Source: Amycolatopsis sp. WAC 01376
GTDB lineage: Bacteria > Actinomycetota > Actinomycetes > Mycobacteriales > Pseudonocardiaceae
DNA length: 64,000 nucleotides
Direction: 5' to 3'
Assembly (NCBI RefSeq): GCF_003947415.1
Contig: NZ_QHKL01000001.1
Span: forward strand, 1,550,001-1,614,000
The notes under the pieces are model-generated. The model made no database searches and was not told the DNA's origin. It saw only the letters and a program-made list of their open reading frames with translations. Each line of letters opens with the position of its first letter. The stretch's first letter is position 1. This document shows, piece after piece, positions 26,051 to 34,968 of the stretch. Position numbers and translations under genes: made by a program.

Positions 26051-26081
26051 ATCGTCGACTCTCCAGTTGGTGGAGAGTCAA
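26051..26081 (-). promoter_or_regulatory. MerR-type promoter/operator of the merR gene
   Basis: On the minus strand a -35 TTGACT (26081-26076) and a -10 GACGAT (26056-26051) are 19 bp apart. They enclose the near-perfect repeat GACTCTCCA-N5-TGGAGAGTC read on the plus strand (26057-26079). It closely resembles the element at 6418-6448. Confidence 0.65.
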
Positions 26082-26103
26082 GCCTGCCAGGTAGCGTTGG
26101 ACC

Positions 26104-26565
26104 ATGCACTTCACCCGGCCACGCGAGCTGGCGGTGGCCGGCCTACTGGGTCTGGTCCTGGCCTATCTGGTCTTCCAGGTCGCCTACGGATCGATCCCCG
26201 CGCTTCCGCTCTTCGCCGGAATCACGTTGCTCGTCCTCGCGCTCTGCGAGGCCGTGCTCGCCTTCATCATCCGTTCGCGGATCAAGGAGGGCCGCGTGCT
26301 CGCCGCGATCTCCGTCGCCCGATCGGTGGCCCTCGCGAAGGCCTCGTCGCTCGCCGGATCCGCCATGACGGGGGTCTGGCTGGCGGCTTTCGCGTATCTT
26401 TTTCCGCGACGTGACGAACTCCTCGCGGCGGGCGGTGACCTCCGTTCGGCGACGGTCGGGATCGTCAGCTCGGTGGCCCTGGTAGCTGCGGCTTTGTGGC
26501 TCGAACACTGCTGCCGGACCCCCGAGGGCGGTGATCGGGACCCCGATCCCGAGCCGACCGGTTAA
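26104..26565 (+). CDS. DUF3180 membrane protein
   Basis: The 153-residue integral membrane protein has four predicted helices (about residues 10-28, 34-56, 82-100 and 115-135) and a polar, acidic C-terminus. It matches the actinobacterial DUF3180 family, which normally follows folK (Rv3605c). No function is established. ATG 26104 lacks a ribosome site, but TAGCGT at 26092-26097 would fit a -10 for a leaderless transcript. Its promoter region is shared with the divergent merR gene, so MerR binding could affect it. Confidence 0.8.
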   Translation: MHFTRPRELAVAGLLGLVLAYLVFQVAYGSIPALPLFAGITLLVLALCEAVLAFIIRSRIKEGRVLAAISVARSVALAKASSLAGSAMTGVWLAAFAYLFPRRDELLAAGGDLRSATVGIVSSVALVAAALWLEHCCRTPEGGDRDPDPEPTG

Positions 26566-26625
26566 CGCTCGAGAGCCACCGCTCGAAGTACCGACTAGGT
26601 CTCGTTCGGATTACTAGAAGGTACG

Positions 26626-28665
26626 GTGTTGGGCATGACCGGGGTGGGTGACGACTCGCGCGGCCGCCTTGCGGGTAGGCCGTGGCTTGTCGTCGGCTTG
26701 GTTCTCGCCGTCGGCGCGACTCTCGCATTGGTGCTTTCCGACGACCTCCGCTATTTGCGACTGGGCATCGTCGCGGCGCTGTGGGCCGCCTTGATCGGTG
26801 CGTTCCTGGCGGTCCGCTACCGCAAGCACGTGTCACAGAGCGAGGACGCCGTCGCCGAGGCGCAGGCCGTCTACGAGCTTGAGCTGGAACGCGAGATCGC
26901 CGCCCGCCGCGAGTTCGAGCTGGAGATCGAAGCGGAGAGCAGGCAGGTCGCCGAGAACCGCTCCCATGACGAGCTCGAAGCGCTCAGAGCCGAGGTGACC
27001 GCCCTGCGTGAAAGCCTCCAGTCGCTCTTCGGCGGCGGCGAGGTTCTCCTCGAACGCGTCGCGCTCACCGCGCAGGCCACCCGGATGCGGTCCCTCGACA
27101 ACAAGCAGCTGATGAGCGCCGGATCCGAGAACGGCAACGGCAACGGCAAACCTCAGCTGATGCCGGCCAAGAGCACCACCATCGACGTCGACGAGCGTGA
27201 GCGCGACCGCCCGACCGAGATGATCGACCGCGTCCTCGAACCCGCGTCCGCGCGGGCGGGCACGCCGCCCGCCGCCCGTCGCAAGCCGTCGAACGGCCAG
27301 GTCAACGGCACCAACGGCTACGGCCAGAGCAACCAGGTCCAGCGGCCGAAGCCGGTCGACGAATCCACTCGCCGCAGCATGCGCAAGGCGGACGCCCGCG
27401 CTTCGAAGGCGGCCGAGGCGCTCGACGCCGACGCCGCCCGCCGCGAGCGGCTCGAGATGTCCAACCCCAATATGTCGCCCGCGGAGGTCTCCCGGCCGAT
27501 GCCGAGGGTCGACGCTCAGCGCAAGACCCCGCCGCCGGTGACGCCCGCCGAGGTGTCGCGCCCGTCCATGCCGGGTGTCTCCCGCGCCGAGGTCTCGCAG
27601 CCGTCGATGCCCACCATCGCCCGGCAGCCGCAGCGTCCGGAACCGCAGCGCCCGGAGCCCCAGCGCAACGAACCGCCTCGCCGTCCGCAGCAGCCTTCGC
27701 TGCAGCAGCGGCTCGACGCCGGCACCGTGCAGCGGCCGCCCGCGCAGCGCCCGGAGGAGCAGACCCGTAAGGAGACGCCGCCGGTGAAGCCCGCCGCGCA
27801 GGCGAAGCCGGTCAAGCGGGTCGAGCCGGACCGTCCGCGGCCGAACCGCGAGCTCGGCCTGACCCGTCCCGGGATGAAGCCGGTCGAACGGTCGCACCCG
27901 GCCGGTGGCACGCCGCCGCCCGCGAACAAACCCGCCGCGCAGGAGCCGATGGAGGCCACCGGCGAGTGGAAGCCGTCGTGGACGCAGGAGCGCCCGGTGT
28001 CCGACCTGAGCGCGGCGTTCCCCAGGAAGGACGACTTCCAGGACCGGCTGCGCCCCACGCCGCCGCCGAAACCGCAGCAGTCCCAGCCCCAGCCGTCGGC
28101 GTCCCAGCCGCGCCCCGAGCCGCGTCGTGATCCGGAGCCGCCGACCCCGCTTTCGATCCCCATGTCGATCCCGGTCGTGTCCGAGCCGCCTCGCCGGGCG
28201 GAGCCCGTGCGGCAGCCGGAGCCCGAACCGGTGCGCCGTCCGGCCGCCGAGGCGCCGTCGAGGCACGGCGGTGGCGCCGAGGAGCCGCCCGCGGTCAACC
28301 CGACGCTGCCCGAAGAGGTCCGCATGACGCAGAACGGTGGCGGACGCCGTCGCCGGGCGGCGGAGGACTCCTCGGTCTCCCTCACCCCGGCCCCGAACGT
28401 GCCGGAGCCCACCGGTGGTGGCCGTCGCCGTCGCCCGGAGGGCGAGCCCCCGGCATGGCAGAGCTCCGAGTCCTCCGGCGGCCGTCACGGCGGCAGGCGG
28501 GCGAAGCCGGACGAGGAGGCGCCGTCCCGCAACGGGTCGTCGCACAGCCGTCCGGAGACGCCCGCCGCGGGTTCCCACGCCTCCGGCCGGTCGGTGATGG
28601 ACCTGCTCGCGGCGAACGGCGCGAACGAGTCCACCCCGCGGCGCAGGCGGCGTGCCGAGGACTGA
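26626..28665 (+). CDS. DUF6779-like membrane protein with long Pro/Arg-rich tail
   Basis: The 679-residue protein has two N-terminal membrane helices (about residues 20-40 and 47-66), a coiled-coil stretch (EAQAVYELELEREIAARREFELEIEAE) and then about 550 residues of low-complexity Pro, Arg, Glu and Gln. It ends in a short conserved-looking piece, GRSVMDLLAANG, and a basic RRRRRAED. It occupies the position of Rv3604c. A scaffold or envelope role is plausible but unproven. Starts at GTG 26626, TTG 26629 or ATG 26635 are all near GAAGG at 26617-26621; the spacing best suits TTG or GTG. Confidence 0.75.
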   Translation: MLGMTGVGDDSRGRLAGRPWLVVGLVLAVGATLALVLSDDLRYLRLGIVAALWAALIGAFLAVRYRKHVSQSEDAVAEAQAVYELELEREIAARREFELEIEAESRQVAENRSHDELEALRAEVTALRESLQSLFGGGEVLLERVALTAQATRMRSLDNKQLMSAGSENGNGNGKPQLMPAKSTTIDVDERERDRPTEMIDRVLEPASARAGTPPAARRKPSNGQVNGTNGYGQSNQVQRPKPVDESTRRSMRKADARASKAAEALDADAARRERLEMSNPNMSPAEVSRPMPRVDAQRKTPPPVTPAEVSRPSMPGVSRAEVSQPSMPTIARQPQRPEPQRPEPQRNEPPRRPQQPSLQQRLDAGTVQRPPAQRPEEQTRKETPPVKPAAQAKPVKRVEPDRPRPNRELGLTRPGMKPVERSHPAGGTPPPANKPAAQEPMEATGEWKPSWTQERPVSDLSAAFPRKDDFQDRLRPTPPPKPQQSQPQPSASQPRPEPRRDPEPPTPLSIPMSIPVVSEPPRRAEPVRQPEPEPVRRPAAEAPSRHGGGAEEPPAVNPTLPEEVRMTQNGGGRRRRAAEDSSVSLTPAPNVPEPTGGGRRRRPEGEPPAWQSSESSGGRHGGRRAKPDEEAPSRNGSSHSRPETPAAGSHASGRSVMDLLAANGANESTPRRRRRAED

Positions 28666-28787
28666 CCGTCTCCGAAAGGTGAACCCGCCAGTGAATCGAC
28701 ACAGCGTTCACACGTGTGGCCGGTACCGCCTCGCACTTCAGCTCCACGTCCCGCTCGTATCCCGTACCGACGGTAGGGTGACCCGCT

Positions 28788-29957
28788 GTGAGCGAGCCTT
28801 CCTCCCCGGCGCCCGGTCTCGACCGGCCACGCCGGTCTCGGTCGATCACCGTGCTGCTGCCGGTGCTCGGGCTGATCGCCGTCGCGCTGTGCGGGCTGTT
28901 CGTATTCGGCACGGTGACCGAGAAGGTCGGCTTGCCCGCGGTGACGATCGGTGTGCTCGCGGCGCTGGTCCCGGTCGGCGTGGTGGTCACGGCCTTCCTG
29001 TGGGTCGACCGCTGGGAACCGGAACCGCCGAAGCTCCTGCTGCTGTCCTTCGTCTGGGGCGCTTGCGTCGCGACGATCATCGCGCTGCTGCTCAACAGTG
29101 GCGCCGAGGCCGTCGGTGACCTGCTGCTCGGCACCGGCGCCGGAAGCAAGATCAGCGGACTGGTTTCCGCGCCGCTCGTCGAGGAAGCCGCGAAGGCCGC
29201 CTTCATCCTGTTGCTGTGGTGGCGCCGCCCGATCGAGTTCGACGGCGTCGTGGACGGCATCGTCTACGCCGGCTTCACCGCGGCCGGGTTCGCCTTCACC
29301 GAGAACATCTATTACTTCGGCCGCGCCTTCGCCGAGCATGGCTTCGGTGACGGCACGAGCGCCGGCGTGCTCGCGGCGTTCTTCCTCCGCGGCGTGCTTT
29401 CGCCGTTCACCCATCCGCTGTTCGCCGTCATGACCGGGATCGGGCTCGGCATCGCCGCGAGCAGCAAGGTGCGCTCGTTGCGGATCCTGGCGCCGATCGG
29501 CGGCTACGTGGTCGCGGTGCTGCTGCACGCCCTGTGGAACGGCGCCGCGCTGCTCGGCGGCGCCAAGACCTTCCTGAACGTCTACTTCCTGATCATGGTG
29601 CCGCTGTTCATCGGGGTCTTCTCGGTGGTGGTCATGCAGCGGCGCCGCGAGCAGCGGATCGTCGCGGCCGCGTTGCCGCTGATGGTCGACGCGCGCTGGA
29701 TCGCGCCGTCCGAGGTGCCGCTGCTGGCCAGTCTGTCCGGACGGCGGTCGTGGCGGAAACAGGCGCGGAAGCAGTCGGGGCGGGAGGCGGCGAAGGCCGT
29801 CGGCCGCTACCAGGCCAGCGTGACCGAGCTCGCGTTCCTGCGGCGTGGCCGGAAGCTCACCGACGAGGCCAAACAGCGGCAGCGTGAGCTGCTCCGGATG
29901 CTCAAGACCTCGCGCGCCGAGGCCGTGCGGCTGGCCGACGGCGCGCCACGCGGGTGA
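28788..29957 (+). CDS. PrsW-family intramembrane metalloprotease
   Basis: In this 389-residue protein with about eight membrane helices, the family's catalytic landmarks are present: E132-E133 (LVEEAAK), E172 (FTENIYY), H209 (FTHPLF) and H247 (LHALWNG). PrsW proteases cut membrane-anchored anti-sigma factors in Bacillus; the target here is unknown and no sigma/anti-sigma pair is adjacent. The C-terminal 90 or so residues are cytosolic, basic and helical. The start is GTG 28788. It sits between the DUF6779-like gene and the pantothenate operon. Confidence 0.88.
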   Translation: MSEPSSPAPGLDRPRRSRSITVLLPVLGLIAVALCGLFVFGTVTEKVGLPAVTIGVLAALVPVGVVVTAFLWVDRWEPEPPKLLLLSFVWGACVATIIALLLNSGAEAVGDLLLGTGAGSKISGLVSAPLVEEAAKAAFILLLWWRRPIEFDGVVDGIVYAGFTAAGFAFTENIYYFGRAFAEHGFGDGTSAGVLAAFFLRGVLSPFTHPLFAVMTGIGLGIAASSKVRSLRILAPIGGYVVAVLLHALWNGAALLGGAKTFLNVYFLIMVPLFIGVFSVVVMQRRREQRIVAAALPLMVDARWIAPSEVPLLASLSGRRSWRKQARKQSGREAAKAVGRYQASVTELAFLRRGRKLTDEAKQRQRELLRMLKTSRAEAVRLADGAPRG

Positions 29958-30081
29958 CCACTGTCAGGTGAAGCTGGTCACGAGGGTCGTTTCAGACACG
30001 GGCCGGAGGGTTACCCTCGCGCCGTCGTCTGGTACCCGCGCCCACCGAGCGGGACTGGAACGAGTTGAGGAGTTTTCGCCC

Positions 30082-30108
30082 ATGAGCGTCCACTGGCGCA
30101 CGCCATGA
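30082..30108 (+). CDS. Eight-codon leader ORF upstream of the DUF2520/pan operon
   Basis: ATG 30082 follows a strong GAGGAG (30067-30072) at 9-base spacing and encodes MSVHWRTP before TGA. That stop overlaps the ATG of the next gene (ATGA at 30105-30108). The downstream gene has no ribosome site of its own, so it would be translated by coupling to this leader. An alternative is that the leader is the relic of an N-terminal extension lost by frameshift. Confidence 0.55.
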   Translation: MSVHWRTP

Positions 30109-31019
30109 TGAGGCCCGCTCGCCTGGCCGTCGGCGTCGTTTCCGCGGGCCGGGTCGGCAGTGTCGTCGGTGCCGCGCTCTCCAGGGCCGGACACACCGTC
30201 GTCGGCGCCTCGGGCCTTTCCAACGCTTCGGTTCGCCGGGCGGAGCAACTGCTCCCCGACGTACCCCTCCTGCCTCCCGACGAGGTCGCCCGCCGCGCCG
30301 ACCTCGTCCTGCTGGCCCTGCCGGACGACGCGCTCGCGGGGATGGTGCGCGGCCTCGTCGCCACCGGCTCCCTGCGGCCCGGCCAGATCGTCGTGCACAC
30401 CTCCGGGGCGCACGGCATCGACGTCCTCGCGCCCGCCGCCGAGACCGGGGCGCTGCCGCTGGCCCTGCACCCCGTGATGACCTTCACCGGCCGCGCCGAA
30501 GACCTCGACAGGCTGGCCGCGTGCAGCATCGGCGTCACAGCCACAGAGGGTGACGAAGCGGCATGGAACGTCGGTGAGGCGCTGACCGTGGAGATGGGCG
30601 CGGAGCCCGTCCGGGTCCCTGACGAAGCGCGAGCGCTCTATCACGCGGCGTTGGCGCACGGCGCGAACCACCTGATGACACTGGTCGCCGATTGCGCGGA
30701 ATTGTTGCGGGAGGCGGGAATCGCCCAGCCCGAACGCCTGGTGGCTCCGTTGTTGTCGGCGGCGTTGGATAATGTTCTCCGACACGGGGACCGGGCGCTG
30801 ACCGGGCCGGTGGCCCGTGGTGACCTCGGCACCGTGCGTAAGCATCTCGCGGTGCTGGCCGAACGTGGCCCCGACGTCGCCCCGAGCTATCGCGCGCTGG
30901 CCAGGCGCACGCTGGCGCGCGGCGACGCCGCCGGGCTACTGGATGCCTCGGCCGCCGCCGAGCTCACCGAACTCCTGAGTGATCCCGCAGATCCCGCCGA
31001 AGGGCAGCAAAACCAGTGA
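30105..31019 (+). CDS. Rossmann-like/DUF2520 oxidoreductase, possible ketopantoate reductase
   Basis: The 304-residue protein has an N-terminal NAD(P)-binding fold (VGVVSAGRVGSVVGAALSRAGH) and a helical DUF2520 domain (LYHAALAHGANHLMTLVADC). It is the Rv3603c equivalent. Proteins of this type are the third class of ketopantoate reductase (PanG) as I recall, and the gene overlaps panC by GTGA, so a role in making pantoate is a reasonable inference. No panB or panE is in the window. Translation probably depends on the upstream eight-codon leader. Confidence 0.78.
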   Translation: MMRPARLAVGVVSAGRVGSVVGAALSRAGHTVVGASGLSNASVRRAEQLLPDVPLLPPDEVARRADLVLLALPDDALAGMVRGLVATGSLRPGQIVVHTSGAHGIDVLAPAAETGALPLALHPVMTFTGRAEDLDRLAACSIGVTATEGDEAAWNVGEALTVEMGAEPVRVPDEARALYHAALAHGANHLMTLVADCAELLREAGIAQPERLVAPLLSAALDNVLRHGDRALTGPVARGDLGTVRKHLAVLAERGPDVAPSYRALARRTLARGDAAGLLDASAAAELTELLSDPADPAEGQQNQ

Positions 31020-31924
31020 CCACACCCAAATTCGCCCGAGGCACGCTGCACACCTTCCAGCCGCCCGAGCAGGTCAGCAAGGTGACGCGTGCCCTGCACG
31101 GCGTCGGCCGCAAGGTCGCGCTGGTGCCCACGATGGGCGCCCTGCACGCGGGGCACCGCGAGCTGATCCGCCGGGCGAAGCGACTGCCGAACACGGTCGT
31201 CGCGACGTCGATCTTCGTGAATCCCCTGCAGTTCGGGGAGGGCGAGGACTTCGAGGCGTACCCGCGTCCGCTGGACAAGGACCTCGAAGTGCTGAAGGAG
31301 GACGGCGTCGAGCTGGGCTTCCTGCCCAAGGCGTCGGATCTGTATCCCGACGGGGCCACCGTCACGGTGCATCCCGGCGCGCTCGGCGACGAGCTGGAAG
31401 GCGCGGTGCGGCCGGGGCATTTCGCCGGCGTGCTGACCGTGGTGGCGAAACTGTTCAACATCGTGCGGCCGGACTACGCCTTCTTCGGGGAGAAGGACTA
31501 CCAGCAGCTGGTGCTGATCAAGAAGATGGTGCGTGACCTGAACTTCGACACCCGTGTCATCGGGGTGCCGACGGTCCGGGAACGCGACGGGCTGGCGTTG
31601 TCCTCGCGCAACGTCTACCTGACTCCGGAACAGCGCGAGGACGCGATCGTGTTGTCGGCGGCACTCACCGCGGGTGCCTTCGTCGGACGCGACGGCGCGG
31701 AAGCCGTGCTGGCGACCGCCAGGCAGACCCTCTCCGCGCGCCCCGCGGTCGAGGTCGACTATCTGGAATTGAGGGGAACCGACCTCGGGCCCGCGCCCGC
31801 GGACGGTGAAGCGCGGTTGCTGATCGCGGCCAGGGTGGGGAGTACCCGGCTGATCGACAACGTCCCGGTGCTGCTCGGCGCGGCCGTCGACCATCCGGGA
31901 CACGCGCTGGACGCAGGGGAATAA
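31016..31924 (+). CDS. panC: Pantothenate synthetase
   Basis: This 302-residue cytosolic enzyme joins pantoate and beta-alanine using ATP. The nucleotide motif PTMGALHAGH is at residues 38-47; TSIFVNPLQFGEGEDF, FFGEKDYQQL and SSRNVYLTPEQR are further family blocks. GTG 31016 overlaps the DUF2520 stop. The next gene, panD, makes its beta-alanine substrate and starts 12 bases after its stop. Together with coaX they form a compact pantothenate-to-CoA operon. Confidence 0.97.
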   Translation: MTTPKFARGTLHTFQPPEQVSKVTRALHGVGRKVALVPTMGALHAGHRELIRRAKRLPNTVVATSIFVNPLQFGEGEDFEAYPRPLDKDLEVLKEDGVELGFLPKASDLYPDGATVTVHPGALGDELEGAVRPGHFAGVLTVVAKLFNIVRPDYAFFGEKDYQQLVLIKKMVRDLNFDTRVIGVPTVRERDGLALSSRNVYLTPEQREDAIVLSAALTAGAFVGRDGAEAVLATARQTLSARPAVEVDYLELRGTDLGPAPADGEARLLIAARVGSTRLIDNVPVLLGAAVDHPGHALDAGE

Positions 31925-31936
31925 GGAGAGTCCACG

Positions 31937-32431
31937 ATGTACCGCACGATGCTGAAATCGAAGATCCACCGGGCGACGGTCACCCAGGCCGATCTCCACT
32001 ACGTCGGTTCGGTGACCGTCGACGAGGACCTGATGGACGCGGCGGATCTGCTGCCGGGCGAACAGGTGTCCATTGTGGACGTCACCAATGGCGCGCGGCT
32101 CGAGACCTACGTGATCGCGGGCGAACGCGGCAGCGGGGTGCTCGGCATCAACGGTGCCGCGGCGCATCTGGTGCACCCCGGCGATCTGGTGATCCTGATT
32201 TCGTACGCGCAGATGGAGAACGCCGAGGCGGCCTCGTTCCGGCCGCGGGTCGTCTTCGTCGACGCGGACAACCGGATCGTCGAGAAGGGCGCCAACCCCG
32301 GTCACGCGCCGGAGGGTTCCGGGCTGTTGAGCGGCACCGTGACGCTGGCCGACGACGACACGATGACCTTCCCGGTCGCCGAAACCGCCGACGCCCGCCG
32401 TCTCGACGCGCTGCTGCACGCCGAAAGCTGA
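31937..32431 (+). CDS. panD: Aspartate 1-decarboxylase
   Basis: This pyruvoyl enzyme makes beta-alanine from aspartate. The precursor is 164 residues; self-cleavage would occur at G24-S25 (HYVGSVTVD), giving the pyruvoyl group on Ser25. The N-terminus [20 protein letters not shown] is typical. The C-terminal 25 or so residues after position 138 extend beyond the E. coli enzyme, as in other actinobacteria. ATG 31937 has a GGAG at 31924-31927. It lies between panC and coaX in one operon. Confidence 0.96.
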   Translation: MYRTMLKSKIHRATVTQADLHYVGSVTVDEDLMDAADLLPGEQVSIVDVTNGARLETYVIAGERGSGVLGINGAAAHLVHPGDLVILISYAQMENAEAASFRPRVVFVDADNRIVEKGANPGHAPEGSGLLSGTVTLADDDTMTFPVAETADARRLDALLHAES

Positions 32432-32435
32432 GCCC

Positions 32436-33224
32436 TTGCTGCTCACGGTCGACGTCGGCAACACCAACATCGTTCTCGGGCTGTACGCCGGCCAGGAGCT
32501 GATCGGCGACTGGCGGATGCGCACCGACGCGCGGATGACCGCCGACGAACTGGCGTTGACCATGCGCGGCCTCCTCGGCTCGCACGCGGACGCGATCACC
32601 GGGATCAGCGCGCTGTCCACGGTTCCCGCCGTGCTGCGGGAACTGCGCGTCATGCTTTCGCGCTACTACGGGCGGTTGCCGAAGATCGTCATCGAGCCGG
32701 GAGTGCGCACCGGCGTGCCGCTCCTGGTCGACAACCCCAAGGAGGTGGGCGCGGACAGGCTGGTGAACACCCTGGCCGCGCACCATCTGCACCCGTCCAC
32801 CGCTTGTGTGGTGGTGGATTTCGGGACTTCGACCAATGTGGACGCCATCTCCGCCAAGGGCGAGTTCCTCGGCGGCGCGTTCGCTCCCGGCATCGAGATC
32901 TCGGTCGACGCGCTGGCCGCGCGGGCCGCGGCGCTGCGCAAGGTGGAACTGGTGCCACCGCGGTCGGTGATCGGGAAGAACACCGTGGAATGCCTGCAAT
33001 CCGGCATCCTCTACGGTTTCGCCGGCCAGGTCGACGGCCTGGTGAAACGGATCAAGCGCGAGCTCTCGCCCGGCGGGGCCGATCCGGTCGCGGTGATCGC
33101 GACCGGCGGTCTCGCGCCTTTGGTGCTCGAGGAGTCCGAAACGATCACCGAGCACGCGCCGGATCTCACCCTGCTGGGCCTCCGGCTGGTCTACGAGCGC
33201 AACCACGCCTCCGCCCGCCCGTGA
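32436..33224 (+). CDS. coaX: Type III pantothenate kinase
   Basis: This 262-residue kinase performs the first step of CoA synthesis. It carries the N-terminal phosphate motif LLTVDVGNTNIVLGLY and the central VVDFGTSTNVDAIS and GGAFAPGIEIS blocks of CoaX. The start is TTG 32436, five bases after the panD stop. It is the last gene of the panC-panD-coaX operon. A 21-bp-period palindromic array lies directly past its end, between it and two convergent methyltransferase genes. Confidence 0.95.
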   Translation: MLLTVDVGNTNIVLGLYAGQELIGDWRMRTDARMTADELALTMRGLLGSHADAITGISALSTVPAVLRELRVMLSRYYGRLPKIVIEPGVRTGVPLLVDNPKEVGADRLVNTLAAHHLHPSTACVVVDFGTSTNVDAISAKGEFLGGAFAPGIEISVDALAARAAALRKVELVPPRSVIGKNTVECLQSGILYGFAGQVDGLVKRIKRELSPGGADPVAVIATGGLAPLVLEESETITEHAPDLTLLGLRLVYERNHASARP

Positions 33225-33234
33225 CGAAACCCGT

Positions 33235-33330
33235 AACTCACGTGATCAGACCCGTAACTCGCGTGATTGGACACGTAACTCACGAGTTACGGCTCCAATC
33301 ACGCGAGTTACGCCTTCAATCACGCGAGTC
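33235..33330. repeat. 21-bp-period palindromic array between coaX and a methyltransferase gene
   Basis: Cores AACTCRCGTGATY occur at 33235 and 33256, a hybrid core with internal palindrome AACTCACGAGTT is at 33277, then mirror cores AATCACGCGAGTY are at 33297 and 33318. Spacing is 21 bp on each side. It sits exactly between two convergent gene ends (33224 and 33341). Confidence 0.85.
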
Positions 33331-33340
33331 ACGCTTTCGG

Positions 33341-34102
33341 TCAGCGGCGTGAGGCGACGATCAGCACCCGCCGCGTCATCAGGTCCTGGTTCCGCAGCGC
33401 GAGCTCGATGCTCGCCCGCAGTTTCGCCGGATCCGCGCCGGATTCCGCCGCCAGTTCCGCCACGCGCTCCAGCGAGAGTTCCCCGGTCCGCCGCTGCCGC
33501 GCCCGCCAGTCCGCCGTCTCCTCGTAGGACTGGACGTCGAACCCGGCCGCTTCCAGTAGCGGCCGGTGGTCGGGCACCTGCGGCGGCCGGTTCTCCGGCT
33601 GCCCTTCGAAGTCCCAGGTCGTGACGAGCAGGCGCCCACCGGGCACGAGGATCCGCGCGAACTCCTCGCAGGCGCGCTGCTTGTCGGGCGCGAACAGCAG
33701 CGCGTCGACGCTCATCACCGCGTCGAACGACGCGTCCTCCAGGCCCGTGTCCGAGAAACTGCCGACCTGGAAGTCGGTCGCCTCGACGTCCATCGCCTCC
33801 GCGCGACGCCGCGCCGAAGCCAGCGCCGTCTCCGCGATGTCGACGCCGGTGAGTGTCGCGTAGGTGCGCGCGGCTACCCACAGGCCCGGCCCGCCGCGCC
33901 CGCAGCCGATGTCGGCCAGCCGGCCGCCCGGTTCCAGTCGTGCCCCGGCCACGATGTCGCGCAGGTCGGTCCGGGTCACGAAGCTGTAGGTGTCCAGTTC
34001 GGCGGGGTACTCGTCGCCGTAGACCTCGGCCCAGATCCCAGCCGAGACCGCGGACGCGGGCGCGCCGAACGTCGCCGTGAACGTCGCCTTCCAGTCGGTC
34101 AT
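33341..34102 (-). CDS. Class I SAM-dependent methyltransferase A
   Basis: The 253-residue protein shows SAM motif I LADIGCGRGGPGLWVA, followed by GVDIAETALASA, and the post-motif DAVMSVDALLF. The C-terminal half resembles small-molecule methyltransferases with a cap of helices. ATG 34102 overlaps the stop of the upstream methyltransferase (ATGA), so the two are translated together. The substrate is unknown. Two adjacent, unrelated methyltransferases facing the coaX operon suggest a small independent unit. Confidence 0.85.
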   Translation of the reverse strand: MTDWKATFTATFGAPASAVSAGIWAEVYGDEYPAELDTYSFVTRTDLRDIVAGARLEPGGRLADIGCGRGGPGLWVAARTYATLTGVDIAETALASARRRAEAMDVEATDFQVGSFSDTGLEDASFDAVMSVDALLFAPDKQRACEEFARILVPGGRLLVTTWDFEGQPENRPPQVPDHRPLLEAAGFDVQSYEETADWRARQRRTGELSLERVAELAAESGADPAKLRASIELALRNQDLMTRRVLIVASRR

Positions 34103-34872
34103 CGTTTACCCGCCCGGAAGACCGTGGTGGTGAGCGGAAGGTCGAATTCCCCCGAGGCGGTTTCCGGGTTCCGGTCGAGGAATTCCCGCGCCGCGCGCAG
34201 TTTGGCGGCGCGTTCCGCTTCCGGGGCCACCAGCAGATGCGAATGGGTGGCGATCGTCTCCACCAGGCTTTCCGCCGTCCTGGGCTGTTTGTGGCTGAAA
34301 GTCTCCTTCTCGAACGGTTCGAAGGCCTCGTGATCCGGCAGAGATTCGTAGTCGCTCAGCCAGCGCCTGCTCATCGAGCTCTTGATCAGCTTGTTGAACT
34401 CCGCCAGCCAGCTCGTCGACTCGTCGTCGTGGTTCCACAGCGCCACAACGACTCCGCCCGGCCTGAGCACCCTGGCCAGCTCCGGATAGGCCCGGTCGAG
34501 GTCGAACCAGTGGAACGCCTGCCCGGCGACCACGGCGTCCACGGACTCGTCCGGCAGCGGGATCCGCTCCGCGGCCCCGATGAGCGGGGTCACGGCCGGG
34601 AGCGCCTTGGCGAGCTCTTCGAGCATCTGCGCGTCCGGTTCGACCGCGGTGACCGCGACGTCCAGTGCGAGCAGGCCCAGGCTGACCTTGCCGGTGCCCG
34701 CACCGAGGTCGAGGACCCGTTCCGGCGTTCCCCTGGCGCCGGCCAGCCCCCAGGCCAGTGCCTTTTCCGGATAGTCCGGCCGATGGGCGGCATAGGCGGC
34801 GGCCTTCGCGCCGAACGAAGCGGCGCGGCGGGCGTGCAGTTCGGGTTCGATGCCGGGAGTGGATGAGTTCAC
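34099..34872 (-). CDS. Class I SAM-dependent methyltransferase B
   Basis: The 257-residue protein has SAM motif [17 protein letters not shown], an acidic-loop region [17 protein letters not shown], and [24 protein letters not shown], typical of the UbiE-like/TehB-like methyltransferases annotated as class I. GTG 34872 is chosen because the open frame beyond it runs into the lysS promoter region. It is the first gene of a two-gene unit with methyltransferase A and is divergent from lysS. Substrate unknown. Confidence 0.85.
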   Translation of the reverse strand: MNSSTPGIEPELHARRAASFGAKAAAYAAHRPDYPEKALAWGLAGARGTPERVLDLGAGTGKVSLGLLALDVAVTAVEPDAQMLEELAKALPAVTPLIGAAERIPLPDESVDAVVAGQAFHWFDLDRAYPELARVLRPGGVVVALWNHDDESTSWLAEFNKLIKSSMSRRWLSDYESLPDHEAFEPFEKETFSHKQPRTAESLVETIATHSHLLVAPEAERAAKLRAAREFLDRNPETASGEFDLPLTTTVFRAGKR

Positions 34873-34968
34873 GCGAACCAGGTTAATGGACAGAAAACCG
34901 GCCGGTCCGGACTCGGAAAAGGTAATCCGGTTGGCGTAGGGAAGCGGCGGGTTCGTACGCTGTGCGCC

